Of a stretch of 64,000 nt of DNA, positions 39,173 to 55,098 are shown piece after piece (within the stretch, counting starts at the first letter, position 1; each line of letters opens with the position of its first letter). Both the position numbers and the translations under genes were made by a program. The stretch covers positions 11,914,197-11,978,196 of the forward strand of contig NC_133230.1 of assembly GCF_040436345.1 (NCBI RefSeq), given 5' to 3'. The stretch is from Pagrus major (taxonomy: Eukaryota > Chordata > Actinopteri > Spariformes > Sparidae). The notes under the pieces are model-generated. The model had not been told where the DNA came from. It worked only from the letters and a program-made list of their open reading frames with translations, and searched no databases.

Positions 39173-39178
39173 TATAAA
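39173..39178 (+). promoter_or_regulatory. TATA box of fabp10
   Basis: TATAAA within GGTGTATAAAGATG. The spacing to the start codon leaves a leader of roughly 130 bases. A TATA box fits a tissue-restricted (liver) gene. Confidence 0.55.
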
Positions 39179-39337
39179 GATGTTACATGACAGCCTGATC
39201 GTGATGCTCTCACTGGAAATTCCAGTCCAAATAACAGGGAGTTTGAAGTCCCCAACCTGCCAACCAGCAGCGTGCGTGATGCGATTATGACAACAAGAAC
39301 CACAAACATCCTCCAGCAGTCGACACGAGCAGCAGGC

Positions 39338-40180
39338 ATGGACTTCAACGGCACCTGGCAAGTTTATCATGAGGAAAACCTGGAGGATTTCTTAAAAGTA
39401 GTAGGTAAGGATGTCTTCGTAAAGGATTTATTCACCTGTGCATGCATAAATAACACATTTTCCTTTAAATATGCCTTCAAGGTGCTCCTGAAATGATTGT
39501 GAAAATGAGAAAGGACGCCAAGCCGGTGATAGTGATCGAGCAGAACGGCAAAGACTTCAAATTGACAATGAAGACTGCCGTCTGCACCAAATCCAACTCC
39601 TTCAGCATCGGGAAGGAGTCAGAGATAACAGCTGTGGATGGAAGGAAGTTTAAGGTAATTCAAGCCTCAAACTATTGAAAGTTGATAGTTGTGTGTGAGC
39701 TGATCATGCGAAGATCTCAAAATTGTATATAAATGACAGGAAAGAAAGTTTACTTGGGTTTACTCATCAGTACAGTAGGAGGGATTTGTGTCTTCTGTGT
39801 CTTAAACTTCTGGCAGTTTGGGGCAGTTTAACTTGATTTTTTTTATTTGTATTAAAAATAATTTAATGTTTGCAAATAGGTGTAAACATTTTGTTTGTTT
39901 GAGAACCACTGGCCCATTCGGTGTTATTTTGTTTTGACCAGTGCACCGTCAGAGAGGAGGACGGGAAGCTGATTACTGAGACTGGAAAGTTCACCTCTGT
40001 CAGAGAGATCCAAGGGGAGGAAATGGTTGAGGTCAGTTGCTGTAATTTTTTTGAAGCGAGAGGTTCAATATTAGAGAGATTTCTATGTAAATAAGCTTTC
40101 TAACTGTCTCTGCTTCCTCACTTTTCCAGACCATCACTGCCGGCTCTGTAACTTTCATTTGCAGAAGCAAACGAGTCTGA
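39338..40180 (+). CDS. fabp10: Liver basic fatty acid-binding protein 10
   Basis: Small cytosolic beta-barrel carrier that binds bile acids and fatty acids in liver. Four exons, 39338-39404, 39482-39654, 39942-40031 and 40130-40180, join in phase to exactly 126 residues, the length of FABP10. The 4-exon layout with a short first intron is the general FABP gene plan. The start [10 protein letters not shown] holds the lipocalin/FABP GTW motif. Other matches are [19 protein letters not shown] and a basic end ICRSKRV. FABP10 is known from fishes, amphibians and birds but not mammals. It sits 2.2 kb after slc9a1 and 1 kb before srsf10, with its own TATA box at 39173 and AATAAA at 40245-40250. Whether it is the a or b duplicate is not decided. 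Confidence 0.93.
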
Positions 40181-40244
40181 TCAACACATGGCAGCTCGTG
40201 GATCCCTCTCAGACCTTCTCAGCTTTATGCAGCAGCCGTCTGGA

Positions 40245-40250
40245 AATAAA
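40245..40250 (+). terminator. fabp10 polyadenylation signal
   Basis: AATAAA 65 bases after the stop codon. A second AATAAA follows at about 40275. Confidence 0.75.
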
Positions 40251-40989
40251 ACATTTATGAATACAATTAAACGATTAAATAAAAAACGTGTTTGTTTTTA
40301 TTCGGTCTAGTGTTGATGACAAAAATCCCAACAGACAATTAAAATCAAACAAGATCACATATCGACACTCAATAGCCATAATTTCAATTATTGTTTTAAT
40401 AACAAAAAAGGTGCAATAAGACATTTCTGATACTACATGCCCTGGTTTGTCGAGGAAGACACTCAAACTACAAAACTATGAAAAATCTGAAATATTGGCT
40501 TGAAAAACAAAATTCCTCAAATTTCCAGTTCCCGCTAAACATAACAAAATCTATCCTTTAAATCAATTCATTAGAACAAGATTTGAATAAAGATTTAAAA
40601 ATGACAGAGCACTTGTTTTATACCTGTGACACAATCCAGAAGTTATGCAAATCCTTACATCGTTGGACAAACAATGATGCAAGGGAACCAAATCCATGAA
40701 TACAGATTTATTCTCTGCTAAAAAAGAAGAAACAAAAATATTGAATTTCAAATCAATAATATCCTCATTGTAACAAAATACAATATACAAAAACATCACT
40801 TTGCCAAATCGTGGAATCAACTTAAGAATTAATTTTATTTACTTTGTCTAAAAAGATGAAAAACACCAATGCCAGAAAACTTTGAACACTTATTTCAAAA
40901 TATAATTTACTCTAGCCCCTTGCCTGTTTTTCATATCTGTGTTATTATTTATCTTTCTCTGCTCATTAAGTTATTTTATGTTAGTCAGT

Positions 40990-41198
40990 CTGCAGCCTGT
41001 TGTCTTGTCGCCGGTGCTGCGGTGTCTGTGTCTGGCCGCTGGGGGCGCTGCGCGGTTTCAACTGCCTCACTTCCGTTTGCGAAGAAGAACGAAAGAGGCG
41101 CCTTGTCAGTGCGCATGCGCCGCACATATTTTTCTCTGCAGATTTTCCTTTGCTTAAAAAACAAACAAACATTTCTTCTACAGAGTGAGTGTTAGTGT
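40990..41198 (+). promoter_or_regulatory. srsf10 promoter with NRF1 site
   Basis: A CpG-rich stretch between fabp10 and srsf10. It holds GCGCATGCGC at 41111-41120, the full palindromic NRF1 site, and an ETS-like ACTTCCG near 41069. There is no TATA box. This pattern is typical of housekeeping genes. Confidence 0.6.
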
Positions 41199-45495
<4,297 letters not shown>

Positions 45496-45895
45496 AAAAG
45501 TATCTGCTCCCCTTCTTATCCGTCATTGCGTCAGATGGACCGGAGTTGTTCATCTGTCAAGAAAAGAGTTGTTTGTTTTGACATGAATGTAACGTCCCCT
45601 GAAGCATTTGTAGAAAGCTTGTTTCTTGCAGCTCCATTTTAAGAACAATGCTGGTCCTTTGCTTGATTTTTTATAAAAATTGTTTGGGTAAGATTTCCTG
45701 ATAGGAATATGAAACAGTCAACGGTTTCTGTGTTCAGTGGTAGTAGGCCAGGAATAATCGTCTTTTTTATATACAGTTACTGACTTTTGTTCTCGAAACC
45801 CTATGCACCTGTTTTTGCAAAAAAAAAGTTCAGTATTTTGAATCAAATCTGTTGTTGAACCAAACCAGCGTTTCTGTGTGTTTTATCACATTTAC

Positions 45896-45901
45896 AATAA
45901 A
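45896..45901 (+). terminator. srsf10 polyadenylation signal
   Basis: AATAAA 401 bases after the srsf10 stop codon, in TTTACAATAAATTAC. Confidence 0.65.
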
Positions 45902-47394
45902 TTACATACTTAATACTTTACTGACCCTTTACATTAACCGAAGTGTAGATTTTTCTTGTTTTTCTTCCCTTTTTACAGCCACATGTTCTTTTTCTTCACT
46001 TGCAGGAAGATTCATTTTCAGAAACTTGAGATAATCCGTCAAAATGAACATTATCGAGATGATAATCAACGTATATTATAAAGTTGCCGACTGAATTGAA
46101 AAGTACTCTGTGCTACCCTGCAACGATAACATGAAGAAACATTTAAGCAGACTTGATATTCAAGTTTTAAGTCAGTATATGTAAAAGATTATTTAACTAA
46201 ACAAATGTGTCAGTGGCTGCCTGGAGGAAAAACATGAAAATCCCAAGTATGAGTATTGGAGATGAAATGCACAGAAACGCTGCTGTGGTCCTTACAAGTG
46301 TTAAACTTTTTGTCAGCCAGTGACTTTAATCACAAACTGCTTAAACTGTTCATTAATCTGTTTTCTGTACGATTTAACCTTCTGAAGAGGTATTTTATTT
46401 TTTAAACATGTTTTCATTCTGAGAGGAGGAACAAAAGTTTCTCGTTGATGTTTCCACGACTGTGTTGATGGTTTTTCAGAATGAATCTTGTCACTGCATG
46501 TTTTATTCTCCTGATCTTCTATCTTTAGTAGGAAGAAACTGTTATTTTGAGTAATAAATGGATAACATTCAGTATAAGGAAATGTGTGTGTGTGTGACTT
46601 CAGTATGTCAACGCTGCTTGTAAATACAACTCCAGATGTTAAGCAGACAAAATGGAGCAAACGTCAGGAGAAGTAATTCAGAGAGTGCCCCTTCTGATGG
46701 TCCAGCAGGTGTTTGATAAGTGGTGGTTCCTCTGCTGGTCTGTTTTCCATGCAGAGGACTGCAGACTGAGTCTGTCGCCCGAGCCGTGCTCATTGATTTC
46801 CTTTTAATGGATCAGTAGCTGCGAGGAATAACTTAAATTAGATTCACAGAAGCAACCATGTATGAAATCGGACGTGCCCCATTGATCACCGTACTGAAAA
46901 AATAACATCGATTCAACAAGTACAGTGGCAGCACCGAGGTGAGGTAACAGGGCTGGTTACAGAACAGGCTGAACCAAGAAAACCCTTATACACTGAAAAA
47001 AATGACTAAACTATGATCTGTAAAGTCACAGATGAAGTGAACTAAAAGGGTTGGATTCCCACTGGGGGTGCAGATGACTGACAGGAAATATATCTGGAAC
47101 ATTCACCTGTTCTGACCGTTCATATGCAGAGCTCCTAAAACTCTTGAAATTTAAGAAAATGCTTATATGTTTTGCAATATGCTTGAATTTGAATATAGAT
47201 TACTTCTATATGTTCTCTTCTGGCGTCTCACACCAGACTAAACCTAACCGTGCATTTATTAATTATGAAGTTAATATGAACCGCTGGTAAAACACACAAA
47301 GTGATAACATACATGGACTGTTTTTGTTAGTTCTCCATGAAAGGTCCTCAGAATCCACTATGAGAACCACTGACTCCCTTAAGAATGTGAATAG

Positions 47395-47620
47395 TATTTC
47401 AATGTCAATTGTTTTCTCAATTTACTAATCAATTAGTCTGTCTCAGTTTCCTTAAGTCCAGTGGATGTCCTCAGTTTGTCAGATAAACAGTCTTAAATCC
47501 AAAACCGTCTACTTACTATTTTTATTTGACAAAGAAAAGCATCAAATCTTCTAAATTGAGACGCTGAAATCAATGACATGTTTAAAAAGAGTCTAATTGA
47601 TTCATTGCTGAAAAATTACA
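47395..47620 (-). repeat. Interspersed repeat, reverse relative of 37680
   Basis: CAATTTACTAATCAATTAGTC, GGATGTCCTCAGTTTGTCAG and TCTAATTGATTCATTGC follow the family order, with substitutions. It is decayed. Confidence 0.4.
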
Positions 47621-48673
47621 TATGATAACCAGATGCTGCTGAAGTTACTGTCAGATCACTGGTGCCAACCCAGTGCACCACTTCTGCCCTGCGTGAGGAT
47701 CAAACAAGTTCAGGGTCCTTTAGGTTCAACCTGAACTAGGCGTCGAATGAAACGATGGAATATTTTGCAACACATCTCACCCCTAATGACTCCAGTCGGT
47801 CCATCACGCTGCTGCGAGGTACATGGCAGCAGCACAACACTGCTGCAGTATTGATTGTTTTTGCCTTTCACGGGCTATAACTTGTGAACAGCCAGAGCCG
47901 ACAGGGGTCATTTGTTTTTGCTCGGTTTTCACCAACAGTGGAGACTCTGCTGAAACTTCTGCCAGTGTGACATTTAACCTTTGACAAAGAGGATACCGAG
48001 GATTCAAGATGTGCTTGTAGGGTTGTGATCAACAGCATCAGCAGCATTCTGGCAAAAGGCCTTTGTTACATTTCATACCTGGGATGAACGGTAAGTTACT
48101 CATTTTAAAATAAATATCACATTTTTTTTAGAAATTCATGTCATTTCGTCTGATTAGTGAGCCAAATATATCAGCTTCATAGAGAGGAATATTTTACTGC
48201 CCTTTGTTGTAGGAAGACACTCAGTTTTGAGTAAGTTTCTTATTAATAACATCATAGATTAGAATAATTGATCTCTATTTGATTGTTTAACTTGATTCGT
48301 GATGTCTAATGATTAACAATCGCCAATTTTTCCAATATATCTGAAGGTGTTGGGGGCTAATTTTAACTACTTTAGATGCTTTTGGGTCTTTTGATCCTTG
48401 AAAAAGGAGCTGCTGACAAAAAGATGTAGTGCAGTAAAAAGTGGCATAATTACTTTTTATTAAGTGGCATTAAATGGAAATACTCAAAGTACAAGTCGCT
48501 CGAAGCTGTCATCAAGGACATGTTTGATGCACAGATTAACAGCAGGACAAACTTTCATGTTCATACCTGACATTAAACTTGCATTATTTTATATCTCCAA
48601 GACTATGTTGTACTATTTTGTTCTTTAAAAAAATAACTGTATTCCTATTTTTAGAAATGTAATCTTAGGATCT

Positions 48674-49061
48674 AGGTGTAAATCATGATTTTTTTTTCAC
48701 GATACGATATAATATCAATTCTTTGGACAATGATACGATGTTTGCGGATATCACAAAATCTGCTAAAATATGATTTTGATTTGATTCAATTCAGGGGCCT
48801 TCGATAAAAAAACAATCCATAAATAATTGCAAATAATTGGTAATTGGTGAAGTCCAGTAAAGTTTACTTCAAATTGACTCCAGTAACACAAAAAAAATGA
48901 CTTACCAACCACAACAACTTTTAACAAAAGTATAAAATGAATAATAAAATGATCTTTAAAATGATGATATGGATCGATGTTTTCACTTTGCATCGATCAC
49001 ATTGGAATTATTAATCATTCAGTCCATGTATCGATCTGGATCAGGGGATCGTTTCACCCCT
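48674..49061. mobile_element. MITE-like element just upstream of gja9
   Basis: Runs from AGGTGTAAATCATGATT to GTTTCACCCCT; the ends are imperfect inverted repeats (AGGTGTAAA and AGGGGTGAAA). The interior has CGATACGATATAATATC and ATCGATGTTTTC runs typical of a common fish element. No clear target duplication was seen. Confidence 0.5.
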
Positions 49062-49193
49062 GCTATAAGCCAATATATAATCTTTGGATTTTTAAACTCA
49101 GTATCTGCCTCAAACATCCAGGATCAGTCTGCTATGGCGACAATCATAAGTTAGATTTCTTTCTCCTTCATTACAGCACAGCTCTAGAAAAAA

Positions 49194-50699
49194 ATGGGAG
49201 ACTGGAACTTCCTTGGAGGGATTCTGGAGGAGGTGCACATCCACTCCACCATGGTGGGCAAGATCTGGCTCACCATCCTGTTCATATTCCGGATGTTGGT
49301 GCTGGGCGTAGCGGCAGAGGACGTGTGGAACGACGAGCAGTCGGACTTCATCTGCAACACCGAGCAACCCGGCTGCCGCAATGTCTGCTACGACCAGGCC
49401 TTCCCCATCTCCCTTATCCGCTACTGGGTGCTGCAGGTGATCTTTGTGTCCTCGCCCTCCCTTGTGTACATGGGCCACGCCATCTACCAGCTGCGAGCTC
49501 TGGAGAAGGAGCGCCACTGCAAGAAGGTGGCTCTCCGTCGGGAGATTGAGGCGGTGGATGCGGAGCTGGTGGAAGTGCGGAGGAGGATTGAGAAGGAGAT
49601 GAGGCAGCTGGAGCAGGGGAAGCTCAACAAAGCACCTCTAAGGGGGTCTCTGTTGTGCACTTATGTGGCCCACATTGTCACCCGCTCCGTGGTGGAGGTG
49701 AGCTTCATGATGGGCCAGTACATGATCTACGGGCACCGCCTGAGACCTCTTTACAAGTGTGAGAGGGAGCCATGTCCAAACGTGGTGGACTGCTTCGTCT
49801 CCAGGCCCACTGAGAAAACTGTTTTCATGATGTTCATGCAGCTGATCGCCTGCCTCTCCCTCTTCCTCAGCGTTCTTGAGATCATACACCTGGGATTCAA
49901 GAAGATTAAGAAGGGCATCCTGGACTTCTACCCACACCTGAAGGACGATCTTGATGATTATTACGTCAACAAGTCAAAAAAGAACTCAGTTGTTCATCAG
50001 GTTTCCATGGGCACGTCTGTGGGTCGCAAGACTACCATTCCTACAGCACCATGTGGATACACATTACTGCTGGAGAAGCAGGGTAATGGTCCTACATACC
50101 CTCTTCTTAATGCCTCCTCTGCCTTCGTCCCAATACAAGGGGACCCTGGTGCAAAGCCAGACAGCCACAAAGACAGCAAGGAGGGAGTGCCGAGCCCAAC
50201 AGAGCAAAACAGCAACTCCAACAACACAAGCAGCGAGACCCGCTCTCCTCCTGCAGACAAACAGGAAGAGCCAGAGGAATCTTCACCCCATCATGAGGAC
50301 ATGGAGTGTGCCAACTCAGAGTATCCCACTCTCCCTGTGGCAGACACCTCCTCCTGCACGACACTGTCAGGCATTGGGAGGAAGCCACGGAGGGTCAGTC
50401 CACCGTGGAACTGCTCCACTCTGGTGGAGGGGAACGGCTCAGACAGTGGAGACTCCTACCACGGGGGCAACAGCATCAAGCTACGCAGCAGCTGTGTCGG
50501 CCCCCGAGCGAGGATGCTCTCTAAATCAGACATTAAGAGACCGAGCAGGTCCCAGAGTCCCGACTCTGCCGGGGAGCTGAGCTCTGTGTCTCGACATAGT
50601 CGTGAGAGCAACAGCCCCACCGCCTCATCTCCAAACCGACGGGTGTCAGCAGCGAGCAGTGGCAGCAGCAGACGAGCTCCGACTGATCTGCAGATTTAA
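49194..50699 (+). CDS. gja9: Gap junction alpha-9 (connexin 59 type)
   Basis: Connexin subunit of cell-cell channels; six make a hemichannel in the plasma membrane. The whole 501-residue coding region is in one exon, as usual for connexins, after an acceptor at 49176. The start [19 protein letters not shown] is the family N-terminus. There are four membrane segments. Loop E1 carries [12 protein letters not shown] (Cx6Cx3C) and loop E2 [12 protein letters not shown] (Cx4Cx5C), the disulfide cysteines for docking. LNKAPLRG and the final RRAPTDLQI match GJA9 rather than GJA10, whose tail differs. The long C-terminal tail is Ser-rich. An AATAAA lies at 51469-51474. Fish have several gja9/gja10 copies expressed in retina, so the a or b label is open. 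mycbp follows tail to tail. Confidence 0.93.
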   Translation: MGDWNFLGGILEEVHIHSTMVGKIWLTILFIFRMLVLGVAAEDVWNDEQSDFICNTEQPGCRNVCYDQAFPISLIRYWVLQVIFVSSPSLVYMGHAIYQLRALEKERHCKKVALRREIEAVDAELVEVRRRIEKEMRQLEQGKLNKAPLRGSLLCTYVAHIVTRSVVEVSFMMGQYMIYGHRLRPLYKCEREPCPNVVDCFVSRPTEKTVFMMFMQLIACLSLFLSVLEIIHLGFKKIKKGILDFYPHLKDDLDDYYVNKSKKNSVVHQVSMGTSVGRKTTIPTAPCGYTLLLEKQGNGPTYPLLNASSAFVPIQGDPGAKPDSHKDSKEGVPSPTEQNSNSNNTSSETRSPPADKQEEPEESSPHHEDMECANSEYPTLPVADTSSCTTLSGIGRKPRRVSPPWNCSTLVEGNGSDSGDSYHGGNSIKLRSSCVGPRARMLSKSDIKRPSRSQSPDSAGELSSVSRHSRESNSPTASSPNRRVSAASSGSSRRAPTDLQI

Positions 50700-51989
50700 A
50701 CAACAGACTGTGTGCTCAAAGACAGAAACTCTGAATAAGACGTTTGGCTGCAAGTTATGTGAACACTATATTACTGCACTGTAACACATTAAAACAAGCA
50801 CAAACCCACTGCTATGAAGATTATACTCTTGAAAAGCTTTTTTTTCCAATTGCATTTAAAACGAACTTATGAACATAATGACATTCTGTGGACTGTTTTG
50901 TCTTCACATCTACAGGTCTGTGGCAGAGACTCAGAGGGACATTTAATGATTTGGCTGTATGCAACAGTTCTGTCTAAATGATTAGAGGGGAATGGAAAAA
51001 TGAACCACGGATCTATAATGTTGTTTGAGGTTGCATAGTGCTGTTACGCAACCGGATACTTTTAAATCAGCAGCACTGTCTGACTAAATCCAACCCGTTC
51101 CAACATGTCTGAGAGCTCTTCAGCAAAAACATAAAAGATAAAAATAGTTCAGTTCTCGATGCATCTGTCACAGTGGAAAATTAGTGCTAAAAATCTTTGC
51201 GTTGGTAAATAATTGTTCTCACCGATCACTTTAATTTGCCATCAAGCACATGAGCATCAAACTTAGAATTATTGCTTTTATATAAAAAAAATACTTTTTT
51301 ACTTGATTGTCAGTCATGCTTTTGATATCAATTAAAATATCTTTGTGAAAATTGAAGAAAATTTAAAAAAAAAAGTATGTAGTAATTCTTTTTTTTTAAA
51401 AAAAAGAAGAAAAAAAACATTTAGTGTTTTCCCTGAGTTTGTGGAAAGTTATAAAAATTATGTTTTTCAATAAAATAATAGGGAATATCACAGCATTTTA
51501 GACCATTATTATTATCATATCCATGTACAAAGGTTTTCGAAAAGCTAGAGCACATTATAATAATAATAATAATAATAATAACCAACAAATAAGATTAATG
51601 ATATGAGTCCTAACTACAACTACAAGATCTGTAATTTTGTAAGTTTTGATGCTCTCCACATTGATTTTGCATTCATTCGGCCTTATATTGGCGGGGAAAC
51701 CCTTTATTTATTTCAGATAAGTGGCTGAGAATGTAAGCAGGAGCTTCCGGCTGAAAACAAGGATAGTGAGAGAATGACTAATGCCAAATGCTGAGAAAAA
51801 CATTTTTATTTGTGACAAAGCAAAAAGTTGCTTTTTGTTATATAACAAAAATAACAGTGGTTGTTTGTGTTCACTGTACATCCACTATTATGTAATAAAC
51901 ATTTATATATTCTTCAAAATGCTATTGTTTCAACTTTTTCTTCTTCTTCTTTTTTCTGAACCAAGAAAGCCACCACAAAACTCCACCTT
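50700..51989. other. gja9 3' UTR and gja9/mycbp convergent gap
   Basis: AT-rich sequence with no gene. It contains AATAAA at 51469-51474 for gja9, a (TAA)n run at 51557-51581, and, on the minus strand, AATAAA at 51805-51810 for mycbp. Confidence 0.6.
51557..51581. repeat. (TAA)n microsatellite
   Basis: About eight TAA units in the gap between the two convergent genes. Confidence 0.85.
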
Positions 51990-53739
51990 TCACTCTGCTG
52001 CTCCATTTTCAGGTGATGGTTCATACTGCATCAGCTGGAAATTGATATTAAGGCAGAGGTTAAAGGTTACAGTAGGAGGTTATGTGTAAATTCAGACACA
52101 TTTTACCAGCGTCTCACCCTGTTTCTCAGCTCTTTGTTCTCCTCCATGAGCAGGTTGCATTTCTGTTGTAGATCAGCCAGCTCCATGCGAAGGGACTCAG
52201 CGTCTGTTGGCTCTGGACCAGTCACGCCGAGGTGAAGCTTAATGAAACTGAGCAGGTGGTTAAAGTCAACATGGCCTCTCAACATTCAGTCTACAGAAAT
52301 GTTTAATTTTAACCATGCTGAAGATGGCCCAAGCTTGGTAAAGACAATATCAAACAACATGATTTCTTTCTGGGGCCAAGCATGTAAATATATATGATTA
52401 GTTTGTTGCTCACGGACATTTTAAGCTCCCTTTAACTATATTAATATGCTGCCTACTCTATAATGGGGTATTCAAGGTGTTGAGACAGACAGCAACGCAC
52501 CAAAGTGCAATACACTCAAGCCTGGTTTGCTGGATTCAATTATCTAGCAGGAGATTCAACAGTCACACTTTAAAATCAATGTCCAATCTGTTTCCACATG
52601 GCACTTTTGTTCTCTAGATGAAGGCAACACAGACAACAGTGTACTCACACACAGGCCACCTAAATAACAGCTGGATGGCTAAACATACCAGAAATACATC
52701 CACAGGGAAAAATACTGTGCTTCACAACCACTGGCGGATATCCCCTCCGGTGGTTGTCCATGTCCCGAAGTACAATCTTATCTCCAGTGAGTGTAACACT
52801 CGAGCTAGGATTGTCTCTGGCTATTGAATAAGTCTGCAACGACACTCAACTGTTCAATGAATTATGTCATGAGAATTGCCTTAGCATTTACTGGTTAAAG
52901 TGCATAAAGAAACAAGTAATGACAATGGTTGAGTCTTTCCCATATCGGAAGCCAGGTTAGCACAGCTTTCATGTAAACAGTATCCTTGAAGAAACCTTGG
53001 ACAAAAAATTCTGGCATTTCAAGGTAAATTAATAGGCTATATACTATTTTGTCAATGTATTTTATCAGATTCACCATGCACTCAGCTGACCAAACTAAAA
53101 AGCTGTTTATCCTCATAAAAAAACACATAGCATCCCCTTACTTCATAGTCCAGAATGATCACTTCAGGCACGCAACACCTTTTAATTGCCACAAAAAAGT
53201 TGCATAAATCTGCATACATAAGAAAAGGATACTCCAGTGCATTGTTGGGTTTGTCAGTCTCTTCATAAAGTGCCACTAAAACTGCAAACCAGAAATAAAA
53301 TGGTGATAAAGCAGCAGAGCAGATGGGTTTCACAGCATGCAGTGGATTCATATTTACATGCTAAATAATGCCTCTGCGTTGCATGTGTACCTACCGCTTG
53401 TTATGGTGTCAAGGACCCCAGATTTCTCCAGATATCTTCTGAACTGTTCTCGCTTCGATTCTGAGGCCTGAAACAGAAGACAAACATATGGGTTAAATAA
53501 GTTAGCAACACGTTTCTGACAGGTTAATAATAATGTGGGTTTGTAATACACAAAAGTAACAAGATGACAAAGACGAAAACCCCTGAAGTGAGGTGCGTTC
53601 ACTGCCTTGAGTTCATCGCTATGATGCTAGCTAGCTAGCTAGCTACCCCACGCCTCACACGAACAACTATAAACTAACTTTACCGTGTAAAACATAATAT
53701 ACAACGACGGCACCAAATACTTACTCTGTAATGGGCCAT
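51990..53739 (-). CDS. mycbp: c-Myc-binding protein (AMY-1)
   Basis: Small helical protein that binds the N-terminus of c-Myc and AKAP proteins. Its algal relative FAP174 is part of the ciliary central apparatus. Exons, 5' to 3': 53725-53739, 53395-53467, 53233-53281, 52118-52247, 51990-52034. They join in phase to 103 residues, the same as human. The start MAHYRASESKREQFRRYLEK differs from human in few places; VLVALYEE and a leucine-zipper-like ELADLQQKCNLLMEENKELRNR follow, ending MQYEPSPENGAAE. The third intron (52248-53232) has U12 signals. A (GCTA)5 run lies in intron 1 at 53626-53645. It diverges from the sialin gene across a shared promoter and converges on gja9; in human MYCBP and GJA9 lie in the same direction. 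Confidence 0.95.
52248..53232 (-). other. U12-type intron in mycbp
   Basis: On the minus strand the donor is GTATCCTTT. The branch-like GACTTTAAC has its adenosine (52260) 12 bases before the terminal AG. Joining GA to T gives the Asp of LDF, as in human LDFLKHHLG. Confidence 0.8.
53626..53645. repeat. (GCTA)5 run
   Basis: Five perfect GCTA units in the first intron of mycbp, close to the promoter. Confidence 0.85.
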
Positions 53740-54391
53740 GGATATGACAACAGCTGTACAATTTACAGGCGACAAGAAAGGTTTATTAGGCAGCGCTAAC
53801 TAACTCCCGGCAGCTGGTCTGTGTGTTTTTGGTTCAGCCCACAACACACGGGCGGTCCACTGGTTGCCATAACAACGCATTTAAACGGCAGTAGCAGTGC
53901 GGAAGTGCGTTTCATGCTAGCTCGAGGAGCTTTAAACTGTTCAAATGAACACGTTTGAGTGTTTGCAGCATTTAAAAGCAGATTTTTAGCTTTTTCGAGT
54001 ATTTTTAATCATATCTACTAGAGGTTAACTTGTCGGGACTTCACAGAGTGAGCAGTGACTGAAAGCCGACATGAGAGGAGGGCGGACCGAGAAGAGACGT
54101 CACTTCCGCTTTCCAGACTTATAAAACATCAGGAGCTAGCTTAAGTTGTTGTGTAGCTTCTGCGATGATTTGTAGATCGACGTTTCCCCAAAGGCGCTGT
54201 GCTCATGTGACCATTTTCCTCCTTTAGTGAAAAACAGAAACACAACAGCAACACAACAGCGCAGCTCATTCGCTGTCTCGCCGGCAGAGATATGACACAA
54301 TACCAGTTTATTGTTTAATTTTCCTTAACATTCAGTACAACGGACCAGGCTGCCCATAACCAAGTGTTTTTGACACAACACCCGTCATAAG
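53740..54391. promoter_or_regulatory. Shared mycbp / sialin promoter and first sialin exon
   Basis: mycbp reads left from 53739. A good donor GTCATAAG|GTAAGC at 54391 on the plus strand marks the end of a probable non-coding first exon of the sialin gene. An X-box-like GTTGCCATAACAAC lies at 53862-53875. ETS-like CACTTCCGCTTTCC is at about 54103. There is no TATA box. Confidence 0.55.
53862..53875 (+). promoter_or_regulatory. X-box-like RFX site
   Basis: GTTGCCATAACAAC has a perfect left half (GTNRCC) and one mismatch in the right half (RGYAAC read as AACAAC). It lies about 125 bases upstream of the mycbp start codon. Confidence 0.5.
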
Positions 54392-54748
54392 GTAAGCTGT
54401 GTTTGACGAAACATCCATTAAAGTGCTCGTTAAGTAGTAATAGCTTGTTAACTAACTAGCTAGGCTGCACTATAACCTAGCAAGTTCAGGTCAACTAAAG
54501 TCTTGTGTGCTGACATTCATTGATCTGGTTAAGAAAGTAGCTGGTCTGTTTTTTCTTTATGTCATAGTTTTGTCTGTACATGTCTCATGCTAAAATGAAG
54601 ACATCCACAGATAGTTTCTTCTTATTTTAAACCAGCTTGAAAATGTTAGCTCTGTAGACAGTAAAGGTGGCTGTTATTGGTATTTCTTGGCACTAGTCTG
54701 TCATCTATAATAACAGACACTACACTTTCCACTTGTTTTGTTAGCTGT

Positions 54749-55098
54749 TAAAGGGGCACTATGTAGTTTTAGAGAATACATTAATATTTACAATATTAAT
54801 GATGTAATAATACAAACTCAAGGATATTTATCTTTTCCATAACTGAATGAACAAGCTGTTCTTGAGGAAAATAAGGTCTGCATAACACTGTTTGAAGCTA
54901 GACGGGTGGCAGGGTCCGCCAAATATAAAGTAAAACAGTATGAAATTGTGTCATCCTTTAAGGTCAGTTTGTTTATTCTGTTTATTCAGTCATGAAAATG
55001 AAGATAGTTTGTTTATTTAGGCACAAATTAATCAGTCAATGAAGATATTTCTCTTCTGATTACAATTCTTTCCCCCAAATTACATAGTGCACCTTTAA
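54749..55098. mobile_element. TTAA-flanked MITE with strong inverted ends
   Basis: 350 bp. The left edge is TTAAAGGGGCACTATGTAG and the right edge, reversed, TTAAAGGTGCACTATGTAA. Exact TTAA lies at both ends (54749-54752, 55095-55098), as in piggyBac-like insertion. It has no transposase. Confidence 0.75.

Larger units (their letters stand above)
37137..39337. other. slc9a1 3' UTR and fabp10 upstream region
   Basis: ATTAAA at 37243 and AATAAA at 39053-39058 are possible slc9a1 polyadenylation signals; the second would give a 3' UTR of about 1.9 kb containing a MITE-like repeat at 37680-37925. fabp10 has a TATAAA at 39173-39178, about 160 bases before its start codon. No other gene was recognised. 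Confidence 0.5.
45496..49176. other. srsf10 3' UTR and gja9 upstream region
   Basis: AATAAA at 45896-45901 ends srsf10. The rest holds dispersed repeats (47395-47620 reverse copy of the 37680 family; a MITE-like fragment at about 48420-48530; an element at 48674-49061) and unrecognised AT-rich sequence. A splice acceptor TTCATTACAG at 49176 shows that gja9 has at least one upstream non-coding exon, which I could not place. Confidence 0.5.

Noticed and set aside
48977-49549. 190-codon frame running into gja9
   Set aside because: Upstream part is repeat sequence and the rest is out of frame with the connexin motifs.
49951-50580. 209-codon frame within gja9
   Set aside because: Alternative-frame shadow of the connexin tail; the +1 frame carries the family motifs.
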